Source: a virus. Taken from it: DNA of 23,834 bases. The translations under genes were made by a program, and so were the position numbers. The stretch is from the IMG/VR virus record IMGVR_UViG_3300047564_006846, positions 1-23,834 of that record. One strand, 5' to 3'. Below the pieces are notes generated by a model that was not told the origin of the DNA, made no database searches, and worked only from the letters and a program-made list of their open reading frames with translations. Below, piece after piece: positions 13,476 to 21,004 of this stretch (position 1 is the stretch's first letter; the number at the start of each line of letters is the position of its first letter).

Positions 13476-14238
13476 AGTTTAGAAACATCTCTCTAATTTG
13501 AGGTTGGATGTTGTTTAGCTCAAAAATTTGATACGTTGGATTGTTAGCATTGATCCAAACAATTTTTAAAGCATCAATTTGCAAGTTCGTTGATTTTTCA
13601 ATAAGGTATTTGTAAGTGTTTAATTGAACTGTGTATTCAGAGATCTCGCATTCTGGCAAATCCTCAAAAGGATGAAGTAGGTTTGCATATTCAGAAGAGT
13701 TAGATAATTTTTTGTTTGTTTTAAAATCCAAAATTTCAAGTTTGTCAGTTTTTTGATTGTGTGCCAAAATATCTAAAGTTCCGCAGACTTTAGTATCATC
13801 AATGTCTCCCAACACAAGTTCACTCTTAAGACACTCTAAATATTGATTGTCATTATAAAACGAAATAAAATGATTTACCAAAGTCGGAAAAACGGATTTA
13901 ATCTTTTTTCTTTCATCAGCACCTAGACCATCAAAACTTCCTTTGTATTCAAGGTGCTTATTAGTATAGGTGCTTTCAATATATTTGTGCAGCATGCTTC
14001 CAACTGTACGAGCATATAAGTTGTTAACTTGCCAATCTTTTTTAACTTGTTCGACAGTTAAGCCAGTTCTCTCTGCTACACGAGCTGCAATTCTATCCTG
14101 CTCAAAAGGTCGCTTGTATCGTTTTAATAGCTGAGTAACAGAAGGACTGTTAGTTGGTTGGCCATCAACAAGATATTGATGAGTTTCTTCAACGAACGAT
14201 ATTCTCTTAAAAACTGAAAGTTGCTTTTTAATATTCAT
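13444..14238 (-). CDS. PD-(D/E)XK superfamily exonuclease
   Basis: A 264-residue protein. TVGSMLHKYIE (78-88) gives the His of the RecB-like G.x.xH motif, SELVL (139-143) the acidic residue, GTLDIL (153-158) the catalytic Asp156, and EILDFKTNKK (168-177) the D-x-K pair Asp171/Lys173. SPSVTQLLKRY near 31-41 and the C-terminal YTVQLNTYKYLIE (the Q...Y motif) complete the RecB/Cas4-type nuclease set. It is a likely 5'-3' or end-processing DNA exonuclease in recombination or host DNA breakdown. It overlaps the membrane-protein gene at its 3' end and follows the preceding small gene with a stop/start overlap (TAATG). Confidence 0.85.
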   Translation of the reverse strand: MNIKKQLSVFKRISFVEETHQYLVDGQPTNSPSVTQLLKRYKRPFEQDRIAARVAERTGLTVEQVKKDWQVNNLYARTVGSMLHKYIESTYTNKHLEYKGSFDGLGADERKKIKSVFPTLVNHFISFYNDNQYLECLKSELVLGDIDDTKVCGTLDILAHNQKTDKLEILDFKTNKKLSNSSEYANLLHPFEDLPECEISEYTVQLNTYKYLIEKSTNLQIDALKIVWINANNPTYQIFELNNIQPQIREMFLNFKSSSLFQEQ

Positions 14239-14453
14239 TAACGCTCTGTTACATTTCTGAGAATGAACAGATCATTATTATACCCTAAAGGTCTAAGAGT
14301 TCCAGTGTATTTTTTGCCTTCCCACGTCCAGCGTATAATATCTCCGGATTGATAATCTATACCATCAAACTCTAAATCTTCTTTAGGTATTTCGCTTGTA
14401 TCGAAATAAAAGACTTCTTTTTCTTTTGTAATAAACTTAGATAGATCCAACAT
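14238..14453 (-). CDS. Hypothetical small protein
   Basis: A 71-residue protein, mostly beta strand by appearance (EVFYFDTSEI, GDIIRWTWEGKKYTGTLRPL), perhaps a small barrel. No family is recognised. I chose the ATG at 14453, 2 bases after the upstream stop, over the in-frame GTG at 14477, which would overlap the upstream gene. Its stop overlaps the start of the exonuclease gene, so the two are probably translated together. Confidence 0.55.
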   Translation of the reverse strand: MLDLSKFITKEKEVFYFDTSEIPKEDLEFDGIDYQSGDIIRWTWEGKKYTGTLRPLGYNNDLFILRNVTER

Positions 14454-14455
14454 TT

Positions 14456-14902
14456 TTAAAACATCATTCTGATCCACTCTGTTATATTTTTTTTGTTCGA
14501 TTGTGGATATCCGTATTTATAACGACCCCACGCTTTTGTATTTACGTGTTTAAACCAAAGCTTTTTAGCTAGCTTATCGATTTTATTCTCAATTGTAAAC
14601 TTAGCTGCAGGAGTTAGCAATGGCGTTGCAGCATTCATGTGATAAGCTAGCCATTTATGCTTTTTTGTAGAAGCAATATGATGAGCAAGCTCGTGAAAAA
14701 ATGTAAGCAAGATTTCTCTGCGATTTTGTTTGTTGCTCAAAAAAATAACACGCTTCTCATAGTTATACGAACCAGCAATATCAATTGCTCTCTTATTAAA
14801 GGAAACTTTTTTGACACCCATGTCCCAAGCAAAGTTGCAAATAAGAGTTCTAAGTTGGCGCTTAGATATAGAGTTTCTAGAAAAATATCTTTTTGTTTTC
14901 AT
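14456..14902 (-). CDS. Zincin-like metalloprotease-fold protein (HELAH)
   Basis: A 148-residue basic protein. LLTFFHELAHHIAST carries the HExxH zinc motif (HELAH) in the middle, preceded by a strand-rich half (KRVIFLSNK) and followed by helices. This resembles small SprT/ImmA-type metallopeptidase folds. A third zinc ligand is not clear to me. The C-terminal WGRYKYGYPQSNKK looks like a substrate or DNA-binding tail. The activity and target are unknown. It follows the 14902-15162 gene with an ATG/TAA contact, in one operon. Confidence 0.65.
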   Translation of the reverse strand: MKTKRYFSRNSISKRQLRTLICNFAWDMGVKKVSFNKRAIDIAGSYNYEKRVIFLSNKQNRREILLTFFHELAHHIASTKKHKWLAYHMNAATPLLTPAAKFTIENKIDKLAKKLWFKHVNTKAWGRYKYGYPQSNKKNITEWIRMMF

Positions 14903-15162
14903 TAGTTATTTTTTTCGATAAATTTGGTTCCGTGTAACAAAGAGTTAGAGGACTCTCCGTCTTTTAAAAACCACTCTCCATCAACGTTTATAAAATGGTG
15001 TTCGTTGTCTTCTTCGTCTTTAGCGCACAAACTTTCACTTGTTTGAAAAACAACAATAGCTGGTAAGCTATGCATCAGTTTTCCTTTAAAGACGTATGCA
15101 ATATCCCCCTTCACTGACTTAACAGTTACGGAGCCGCCTGGTTTGACGTTAAATGATGCCAT
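14902..15162 (-). CDS. Hypothetical small protein
   Basis: An 86-residue protein beginning MASFNVKPGGSVTVKSVKGD, mainly beta strand with a Gly turn, ending in a Glu/Asn-rich tail. No family is recognised. It lies at the head of the zincin/exonuclease operon. On the minus strand TTGTTT, 17 bases, CATAAT lies upstream at about 15180-15208, but the match is weak. An imperfect hairpin CTCTT-TTATT-AAGAG sits at 15206-15220. Confidence 0.55.
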   Translation of the reverse strand: MASFNVKPGGSVTVKSVKGDIAYVFKGKLMHSLPAIVVFQTSESLCAKDEEDNEHHFINVDGEWFLKDGESSNSLLHGTKFIEKNN

Positions 15163-15213
15163 TTCTATTACTTACAATTATGCTTTAAAAGTATGGACAA
15201 AACAACTCTTTTA

Positions 15214-15798
15214 TTAAGAGAAATGAGACTCATATTTAAAATACTCAGAAAAGTATTGGTCCAAAGTTAAAAAAGTGGTAGGCATATTCTTCCAAATTTT
15301 TGTTTTTTCGTATGGAGATTTGTACCATTTTTTGGTATGAAACGTATAAACATAGCTAAACAAATATGCATTAGCTTGTTGAATGTATTTCTCGGTGTTT
15401 ATTGGAATTTGGTATGTTTGAGCTTTAGCAATACTTCTTCTTTCACAATCAAGCTCCAAACGAATTGCATTATTAAACCCCTTTTGAACTTTTTTTGGAG
15501 TCAGCTTTTTGCCGTGTATCCAATCTTCAACAATCTCTATTGAATATTTGTCAGGAATCCAGGTGTCAACTCCTTCAATCCATTGATCCATATGACAGGC
15601 TTCATGAATCAAGGTCATAATCCATTCCAGAGGATCCTTTTTCTTTATAGCTACCGCCAACACCTTTTCGTCAAAGTAACCACTGCACGGTAGATTGTTT
15701 GTATCTACATGAGTTGCATTTTCTAATCGAAAAGATATTCCACTTTCAATACATTTTAATGAAATATCAGCAATTAGTTTATTTAAATTAGTGACCAT
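15214..15798 (-). CDS. Zincin-like metalloprotease-fold protein (HEACH)
   Basis: A 194-residue protein. WIMTLIHEACHMDQWIEG carries an HExxH motif (HEACH), and about 50 residues on, LELDCERRSI offers an acidic third ligand, the arrangement of gluzincin-type metallopeptidases. The C-terminal third is aromatic-rich (TFHTKKWYKSPYEK). No named family. It starts 16 bases inside the end of the GMP reductase gene, so it is translationally linked to it. It is the second HExxH protein within 1.3 kb. Confidence 0.68.
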   Translation of the reverse strand: MVTNLNKLIADISLKCIESGISFRLENATHVDTNNLPCSGYFDEKVLAVAIKKKDPLEWIMTLIHEACHMDQWIEGVDTWIPDKYSIEIVEDWIHGKKLTPKKVQKGFNNAIRLELDCERRSIAKAQTYQIPINTEKYIQQANAYLFSYVYTFHTKKWYKSPYEKTKIWKNMPTTFLTLDQYFSEYFKYESHFS

Positions 15799-16787
15799 TG
15801 TACCTCTCTAAAAGCATCCAAATTGTTACCACCCGCATAAGAAATAGCCGATGTCAAGTCTTGGTGCACTTCTTTAAGTTTTTGCTCATAAGTCATGCCG
15901 TTCATAGGCATCGACAAGGTACGGCCTTCAATGTTCTTCTTGTTACCATTCATCGAAGAAGCAGAACCAAAATAAAGCTTCTTAGTAGGATCAGTAGGAT
16001 CAACCATAGCAGGAGAATCAATACAACGGGCGAACATAGAACCAGCCATAACCATGTCAGCTCCTGCTACAAATGCTTTAGCAATATCTCCATTACACGA
16101 AATACCACCATCAGCAATAATCAACGGAAGAGGATTTGGAACAACATCGTAATTACTAACATTCAGCTCTCTTCTTTCATCAGCTATAGCCTGGACGGTT
16201 GAAAACATTGGTGAAGCAAATCCCGTCTTATTGTAGGTAATGCAAGATGCTCCACAAGCAATACCAACTTTAACGGCATCAACGTAAGGGAGCATTCGAA
16301 GATAGGCATCAGTTGTAGCAATGTTGCCTCCAATAATAAACAGATCCGGATAAATTGTGCTTTTTAATGTTTTGAGAAACTTGAGCATATTGATAGTTTC
16401 TGAATGATCTCCATGAGCAACATCAACAGTAACAAAATCAAGCTTGAGCTTTTCATCAACAATTTTGTGAACTAAATCAACATCTCTTTCTTTAATGCCA
16501 ACAGAGATAGAAACAAACGGAATGTTTTTCTCTCCCTTTGTTACCCCATAAATCCAATTCAAAATATCATCGTATTCGTAAAATCTATGCAAAATATAAA
16601 AATAGTTATTGTTAGCTAACCATTCAGCTTTTTCAAAGCTAATACAAGAGGCCATGTTAGCAGGTACAATAGGAAGTTTAAAAGTAAACTTTCCAAGATC
16701 AATAAAAACATCAGCCAGAGACCTAGAAGGCAACTCTGAGTAATTAGGAATGAGGTGTATGTCTTTGTAATTCAGCGATCGGTTCAT
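15783..16787 (-). CDS. guaC: GMP reductase-like (IMPDH/GMPR family)
   Basis: A 334-residue TIM-barrel enzyme without CBS domains. LNYKDIHLIPNYSELPSRS (5-23) is the family's N-terminal signature. Cys182 in GASCITYNKTG is the catalytic cysteine, with the KTG that favours GMP reductase over IMP dehydrogenase. ADGGIS...GDIAKAFVAGADMVMAG (225 onward) binds the phosphate, and EGRTLSMPMNG plus the SYAGG region fit the GuaC C-terminus. It should convert GMP to IMP with NADPH, shifting guanine nucleotide pools. ATG 16787 was chosen over the in-frame 16829 because it begins right before the signature. It overlaps the upstream small gene by 44 bases. Confidence 0.85.
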   Translation of the reverse strand: MNRSLNYKDIHLIPNYSELPSRSLADVFIDLGKFTFKLPIVPANMASCISFEKAEWLANNNYFYILHRFYEYDDILNWIYGVTKGEKNIPFVSISVGIKERDVDLVHKIVDEKLKLDFVTVDVAHGDHSETINMLKFLKTLKSTIYPDLFIIGGNIATTDAYLRMLPYVDAVKVGIACGASCITYNKTGFASPMFSTVQAIADERRELNVSNYDVVPNPLPLIIADGGISCNGDIAKAFVAGADMVMAGSMFARCIDSPAMVDPTDPTKKLYFGSASSMNGNKKNIEGRTLSMPMNGMTYEQKLKEVHQDLTSAISYAGGNNLDAFREVQWSLI

Positions 16788-17046
16788 AGTAACGTGGTTT
16801 AATTTTATTAGTGTTTGGATCTTTTTCAAGCAATCCTTCTGTAAGATAATAATCTATAACTCTATTGAGTGCTTGTATAATTTCTTGTTCAGTTTCTAAA
16901 TTTTTAAAGGCACTTTTGGGCAAAAAAATTTCTCTATCAGATAAAGCAAGTAAAGAGTCTTTATATTTTTGAATAACATGAAAGTTTTTTAAACAGTCTA
17001 TGTTGTGGAGATATATTTTAGGATTTTTAATCTCGTTATAAGACAT
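16744..17046 (-). CDS. Hypothetical protein
   Basis: A 100-residue, charged, mostly helical protein from MSYNEIKNPKIYLHNIDC. No domain is recognised. ATG 17046 is preferred; a GTG at 17076 would add 10 residues. Its end overlaps the GMP reductase gene. It is the promoter-proximal gene of the 13444-17046 operon. Confidence 0.5.
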   Translation of the reverse strand: MSYNEIKNPKIYLHNIDCLKNFHVIQKYKDSLLALSDREIFLPKSAFKNLETEQEIIQALNRVIDYYLTEGLLEKDPNTNKIKPRYYEPIAELQRHTPHS

Positions 17047-17096
17047 TTTTATTGGGATTACTGTATGAGTTTCCACAAATTACAGAAAAAATCAAC

Positions 17097-17112
17097 CGAG
17101 AACTTATTCTCG
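17097..17112. other. Hairpin CGAGAA-CTTA-TTCTCG
   Basis: A perfect 6-bp stem with a 4-base loop in the 100-base gap between divergent genes. On the minus strand a T-rich stretch follows five bases later. It could be a weak terminator or an operator. Confidence 0.35.
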
Positions 17113-17164
17113 AAGTATGTCTAAAAAGTCAACATTTTTACGTGTTATTTTGAACACAAGCTAC

Positions 17165-17172
17165 TATAAATA
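17165..17172 (+). promoter_or_regulatory. Late promoter box (TATAAATA)
   Basis: An exact late box on the plus strand, 8 bases before the ATG at 17181. The predicted leader is about three bases. Confidence 0.75.
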
Positions 17173-17180
17173 TCTGCACC

Positions 17181-17399
17181 ATGAAAAACAATCGACCCAA
17201 AGTCGATCTTGGATTGGTTTATTCAATGTATGGTGGCATAGGTTATCCTGGTTACTATATGGACCCAGAATTATCTAAAGAACTATTTCGTTTAATGAGA
17301 TATTACTTTAGAAGACTCTGGAGATCTGTTAGAAGATCTTATAGGTCTCATATAGCAAACATGGAAAAACGCTCTATAGCCTTCTCCAACTTGCTTTAA
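17181..17399 (+). CDS. Small basic Tyr/Arg-rich late protein
   Basis: A 72-residue protein: a Gly/Tyr-rich first part (LVYSMYGGIGYPGYYMDPE) and an Arg-rich helix (RYYFRRLWRSVRRSYRSH). No family is recognised. The late-promoter box just upstream and strong basic charge suggest a virion or DNA-associated structural protein. It stands alone between two minus-strand operons and its stop lies 1 base from the convergent gene. Confidence 0.62.
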   Translation: MKNNRPKVDLGLVYSMYGGIGYPGYYMDPELSKELFRLMRYYFRRLWRSVRRSYRSHIANMEKRSIAFSNLL

Positions 17400-17400
17400 A

Positions 17401-17628
17401 CTATCTACCAAGATCTAGTTCAGCTTGAGCTTCTTCTTTTAACCATAGCGTAACTTGGTCAAAAGACCAGTCTATGGTTTTGGGAACTCTTTGCCATTTT
17501 TCCTTGTAAGCAATTTTGAAATCGTCCCACAAACGAGGATCAATATTGCAGCAGGGAGCTTCGCTTCCAAACAACACAAGGTTTTCGTCCACTAAATTGT
17601 TGTATTCTTTTGTTGATAATCCAGCCAT
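17401..17628 (-). CDS. Hypothetical small protein
   Basis: A 75-residue protein with APCCNIDPRLWDDFKIAY in the middle and an acidic helix at the end. It has two adjacent Cys but no full metal motif. It follows the 17630-17839 gene with a 1-base gap. Function unknown. Confidence 0.5.
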   Translation of the reverse strand: MAGLSTKEYNNLVDENLVLFGSEAPCCNIDPRLWDDFKIAYKEKWQRVPKTIDWSFDQVTLWLKEEAQAELDLGR

Positions 17629-17629
17629 A

Positions 17630-17839
17630 TTAGTTATTAGATAGCAATAACGCTAAACGAGATTCTTCTCCTGTTCCGTCTTCATACTTTCCATAATACC
17701 ACTTTGGATTAGTTGTAGGTTTAATAAACTTTTGATGGAGGTTAACAATTGGATCATAACCATCCTCGTAACCTTTTACAACAACTTCAATGTTGGAATC
17801 TATTTTTGATAGATAATCTATTAACTCTTTTACTGTCAT
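17630..17839 (-). CDS. Small conserved-type protein (MTVKELIDYL start)
   Basis: A 69-residue protein. MTVKELIDYLSKIDSNIEVVV is a pattern seen at the start of many short phage and bacterial proteins of unknown function: a helix then a beta strand, with an aromatic Gly/Tyr-rich second half (WYYGKYEDG). It overlaps the upstream gene by 4 bases (ATGA). Confidence 0.55.
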   Translation of the reverse strand: MTVKELIDYLSKIDSNIEVVVKGYEDGYDPIVNLHQKFIKPTTNPKWYYGKYEDGTGEESRLALLLSNN

Positions 17840-18063
17840 ACATTCTTAATAGCAAATTCAACGTCAACTTTTTCAAACAATGAAAGTGCTAAACTGTTAT
17901 CTTCATAAATGTTGCAAAGACGGCCTGTGTTTAAATGGACAGCGTTATAGCTTTCGTGTTTAGGTGTTATTTTTTGATATAAATTAAACACGTCTTTTTC
18001 CTCGCTAAAATTTTTATAAGCAAAAAAATCTCCAACAGCTAAATTGTGCCACTTAACTTTCAT
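17836..18063 (-). CDS. Hypothetical small protein
   Basis: A 75-residue protein starting MKVKWHNLAVGDFFAYK; the strand-turn pattern suggests a small beta-barrel. It overlaps the end of the metallophosphoesterase gene by 11 bases and the next gene by 4, so it belongs to the same operon. Function unknown. Confidence 0.5.
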   Translation of the reverse strand: MKVKWHNLAVGDFFAYKNFSEEKDVFNLYQKITPKHESYNAVHLNTGRLCNIYEDNSLALSLFEKVDVEFAIKNV

Positions 18064-18916
18064 TGTCGTGTCTTAACGTTCCTTCATAATTTGTTAAATT
18101 AGTAACCCGAGAAGAAAGCTTATACGCAGCTTTCTCTTTAGGGATAGATTTGGTTGTAAACCTACCATCTATGATTATACCATAATCCTTCTCAGTATCA
18201 AGGTTCCAACTTTCATAATGCTTATTCATGCCCAAACATTCCGGTTCCCGACAAGTGGTGTGACCAACAATTTGTTTGCCAATAGCTTCTGAAGCTTGAA
18301 ACTCATTATTCCAATCAAGCCAAAGAGCACCACCTACATTACAATCCCCGCCGCGACAATATCCGGCACCTGAAATAAGATAGTTATGAGGCCGAGTAAA
18401 ATCTCTAAAGTTCTTCCAAACAACTGGAATAATCTTATCGATAACATCATCAGCAGTCAGACCATAGGGGATATGCTTTTCAGACAAACCTGCATGAGAA
18501 AGAGTAAAGCCTTGGGTGCGATGTACAATCTTAAAGTTCTCAGTAAAGAACTCATCCTTCAACCCCCGATCATAGAACTGATGGCGGAACTTCTTAGCCT
18601 TTGAAGCTGTAAACCCCGAACAATAATATTTGACGGTTTTAGATATTCTATTAGAAGAGTAATCCTTGTTTTCGTGAATATAGGACAAATCGTGATTACC
18701 AATTAAGAATACAAACTTATCTTTATTGGGATGGTCTAAGACCAAATACTTAAGAAACTCACAGGTTTCTTCAAACCCAGCAACTTTCGGAGGATCGTAA
18801 AACGAATCAAACCAATCTCCAAGAAAAACAACCTCGTCATAGTTTTTTTCAGCTTCGAGAATTGCTTTAACAGAATCAATTCGTTGATGAATATCAGCAA
18901 TAACTAAGGTTTTCAT
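18053..18916 (-). CDS. Calcineurin-like metallophosphoesterase
   Basis: A 287-residue protein. The motifs are IADIH (Asp8, His10), LGDWFDS (32-38), IGNHD (72-76), LSHAG and VGHT, the full set for a two-metal phosphoesterase. It resembles protein phosphatase/Ap4A-hydrolase-type enzymes more than Mre11. A Gly/Cys loop (YCRGGDCNVGG) is unusual. ATG 18916 was chosen over the in-frame 18952, because the latter would lie within a GC hairpin and adds residues coded by it. One line I counted was about 47% G+C against about 30% in a typical neighbouring line. Substrate unknown. Confidence 0.83.
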   Translation of the reverse strand: MKTLVIADIHQRIDSVKAILEAEKNYDEVVFLGDWFDSFYDPPKVAGFEETCEFLKYLVLDHPNKDKFVFLIGNHDLSYIHENKDYSSNRISKTVKYYCSGFTASKAKKFRHQFYDRGLKDEFFTENFKIVHRTQGFTLSHAGLSEKHIPYGLTADDVIDKIIPVVWKNFRDFTRPHNYLISGAGYCRGGDCNVGGALWLDWNNEFQASEAIGKQIVGHTTCREPECLGMNKHYESWNLDTEKDYGIIIDGRFTTKSIPKEKAAYKLSSRVTNLTNYEGTLRHDNES

Positions 18917-18927
18917 ATTTTTATAAA

Positions 18928-18950
18928 GGCGGGGAGGAAACCTCCCCGCC
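18928..18950 (-). terminator. Strong GC hairpin, probable terminator after the DUF932 gene
   Basis: GGCGGGGAGG and CCTCCCCGCC form a perfect 10-bp stem with a 3-base loop. On the minus strand it is followed by TTTATAAAAAT, a broken T-tract. It ends the DUF932 transcript or stabilises the downstream message, which starts only 11 bases later. Confidence 0.6.
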
Positions 18951-18971
18951 AATATTTGTTCAGCTTACAAA

Positions 18972-19823
18972 TTAAGCTGCAATTTTGCCTTTTTTACCGT
19001 CTTTAACCAAAAGCTGAGTCAAGGCTTTCGACAAACTTTCACGTTCATGTGTAAGAGTTGTTTCGGCTCCCTTCCAAAGGAGTTGGTTGACACGAACACT
19101 GTCAAAGTAACCTTTGATCGGACGAGTGAATCCCTCCACTCCACGAACCAGATTTTCTTGAACACGGTTGTAAACTTGCCAAGTAGAGTTGCCAGAATCA
19201 GCCTCACGACGGGATTCTAACAAACGCTCTGCTACACGACCCATGTCCTGGAAACGCTTCGGCATTTCAGGGCGATAGTTGAAGCGTCCGCTAATTGCAT
19301 AGCGCACAAAGTCAAGCTGCTCATTTTGATCGAGTTCGCGTTGCTTGAAATCGTTGATGGTTCCCATGATTTTGGGAAAGCGTGACGAAATCTGGGCAAC
19401 TTGTTCCATGATTTCAGACAAACGATCGTCAGAGAAACGATGTTTAGTACGAATTGTTTCCATAGGACCGGAAGCAACAATCAAACCATTTGAGCAAACA
19501 AATCGGAAAAACCCAATTGCAAACATCAAACGTTTAGTGCGGTTGTGAGAGTTGAACATCTCAATCCGAGGAATACCCTCTTGGTGATCTTGCACCTTAA
19601 AGTCATTCTCGTGCACCAAAGTGATACGATGCTGAGCATAAGGTGAAGTGCTTTGTGCCGTTGCGTTTGTAATCTGCCAACCGTAGTCTTGAACACGCTC
19701 GAGAATCTCGCGTGTAGAAACGAATTGGTAGCGATTGGACACGTTACTAGCTGCTTGAGTTGCATTGATCGCTGGAACAAGCTCAATAGCCTTATCTAAT
19801 GTAATTGGATTAATTGTTTCCAT
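18972..19823 (-). CDS. DUF932 (phage/plasmid-like) family protein
   Basis: A 283-residue protein. NSHNRTKRL (91-99) and FFRFVCSNGLIV (105-116) are the typical core of the DUF932/DUF945 family, found on phages, plasmids and other mobile elements; its biochemical role is not settled. The N-terminal part (VSNRYQFVSTREILE) and a long helical C-terminal half fit. Lines of this gene reach about 55% G+C, far above the roughly 30% of many neighbours. That points to recent transfer or codon adaptation for high expression. It has its own 57-base upstream gap and a strong hairpin downstream, so it looks like a single-gene transcript. Confidence 0.8.
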   Translation of the reverse strand: METINPITLDKAIELVPAINATQAASNVSNRYQFVSTREILERVQDYGWQITNATAQSTSPYAQHRITLVHENDFKVQDHQEGIPRIEMFNSHNRTKRLMFAIGFFRFVCSNGLIVASGPMETIRTKHRFSDDRLSEIMEQVAQISSRFPKIMGTINDFKQRELDQNEQLDFVRYAISGRFNYRPEMPKRFQDMGRVAERLLESRREADSGNSTWQVYNRVQENLVRGVEGFTRPIKGYFDSVRVNQLLWKGAETTLTHERESLSKALTQLLVKDGKKGKIAA

Positions 19824-19880
19824 ATGTTTTTATTACAAGGACTACTATCCAATATGTTAAAGGACAAGGCAACAGTCTTT

Positions 19881-20069
19881 TTAACTTTTTGTGTTTTTTA
19901 ACTGTATTAATTCTTTTAAAGCGTCTTCAAATGACACAAACGTTACTTCATTCTTTGGTCCAATATCAGGACAATCCATTGTTTGAGCAATATCAAACAT
20001 TTGCTGTTTTACGCGATTGACTAAAGAAGAAACCTCTGGATCTCTTTCAATTATTGGTCGTTGGTTCAC
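19881..20069 (-). CDS. Hypothetical small protein
   Basis: A 62-residue protein with a GTG start that overlaps the upstream stop (GTGA). It is charged and helical, with DCPDIGPKNEVTF in the middle. No family. The overlap supports translational coupling, which is the main reason to keep it. Confidence 0.45.
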   Translation of the reverse strand: MNQRPIIERDPEVSSLVNRVKQQMFDIAQTMDCPDIGPKNEVTFVSFEDALKELIQLKNTKS

Positions 20070-20476
20070 TTATGATATTTCATGAACAAGTCAAAAACTT
20101 TAAATGCTGCATCAAACAAAAATACAGCTACAGCACCATAAATTGCCCACATTGCTTTTGACTTTATAGATGATTGTTTATCTACGTCTATGTCCCTTTC
20201 GATCTGAGCAACCTTTTGACTGACACCGTCTTCATCATATAAAACAAAAGTCATTTTCTTTTCTAAAGATTCTAAAGCTTGAACTGCTGTTAGTCTCCAA
20301 TGTTTATATTCAGCTTCTGAAACAGCATATAGTTGTTTAAAATCAGCAATTTCTTTGTTTAGGTTTTGAAGAACTCTGTTGTGGTCTTCTAGTTGTTGAA
20401 GCACCATAATTTGATATTTTGACCAACCGTTTCCATCGTAGTGGTTTCGGTTGTTTTCAGTTAAGTGCTCATTCAT
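20066..20476 (-). CDS. Coiled-coil protein with C-terminal membrane anchor
   Basis: A 136-residue protein. Residues 20-100 are a long helix with heptad-like Leu/Ile spacing (VLQQLEDHNRVLQNLNKEI). Residues 108-131 are one membrane segment (MWAIYGAVAVFLFDAAFKVF), ending in a short basic tail. The layout resembles small phage membrane accessory proteins such as XhlA-type lysis helpers, but the match is only in shape. It lies just downstream of the lysis block. A weak late-promoter box is upstream at 20509. Confidence 0.6.
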   Translation of the reverse strand: MNEHLTENNRNHYDGNGWSKYQIMVLQQLEDHNRVLQNLNKEIADFKQLYAVSEAEYKHWRLTAVQALESLEKKMTFVLYDEDGVSQKVAQIERDIDVDKQSSIKSKAMWAIYGAVAVFLFDAAFKVFDLFMKYHK

Positions 20477-20508
20477 AAATTTACGGCGTTATGTAATAAT
20501 ACTTATTC

Positions 20509-20516
20509 TATTTAAA
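20509..20516 (-). promoter_or_regulatory. Possible late promoter box (TTTAAATA)
   Basis: On the minus strand TTTAAATA is one base from the late consensus, but it lies 32 bases before the ATG at 20476 rather than 5-8. The call is weak. Confidence 0.3.
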
Positions 20517-20519
20517 GTG

Positions 20520-20999
20520 TTAAATAGAAGGGTTATACGCCTCAAAATAAGAGAAATCAGAAGCAATTCCTATTGTTTGATTTTCTCTTTCATCACATAC
20601 AGCAAAACGCCAAAGCAACTTGACTTTTTGTCCACTTTTAGCTTTCCATTTTGTAACCAAGGATTTTTTACGATCGTCTGGGTATAAAATTTTTTGATTT
20701 TGTAGTTTATTAAAATAACTTCTGGCTTCTTCTAACTCACTCGTGTCCAAAAAATAGCTCCAAATACTCTGACCTATGACATCATTTCGCGTATAACCAA
20801 GTATTGTAGTTATAGCATCGCTTGCTTTTAAGATAAAACCTTTGCTATCCAAAAAAACAATGATGTCCGGACTTGCTGCAAAGATTAGTGCTAATTGACT
20901 CTCAAGCTCTGATAAATATTTGGACAGACGATTGAGACTTTGTTGTCTATTCTCAATATCTTTGAGTAGTTTCTCATTCTCCAAAAGCACACTATTCAT
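20520..20999 (-). CDS. PAS-domain protein
   Basis: A 159-residue protein: an N-terminal coiled coil (about 4-35) and a PAS sensor domain (about 36-150). IFAASPDIIVFLDSKGFILKAS (39-60), TILGYTRNDVIGQSIWSYF (65-83) and a C-terminal sheet with LLWRFAVCDE follow the PAS order closely. No kinase, HTH or cyclase output domain follows. PAS domains sense ligands, redox or light in host regulators; one alone in a phage late region is unusual. ATG 20999 is 5 bases past the end of the endolysin gene; the in-frame 21035 start would lie inside that gene. Confidence 0.78.
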   Translation of the reverse strand: MNSVLLENEKLLKDIENRQQSLNRLSKYLSELESQLALIFAASPDIIVFLDSKGFILKASDAITTILGYTRNDVIGQSIWSYFLDTSELEEARSYFNKLQNQKILYPDDRKKSLVTKWKAKSGQKVKLLWRFAVCDERENQTIGIASDFSYFEAYNPSI

Positions 21000-21004
21000 T
21001 TTAA

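Noticed and set aside
15798-16202. 134-codon plus-strand frame
   Set aside because: It is the antisense shadow of the GMP reductase gene, whose motifs are clear.
19345-19786. Several frames of 60-86 codons on both strands over the DUF932 gene
   Set aside because: Shadows caused by its higher GC content; none has a domain or promoter.
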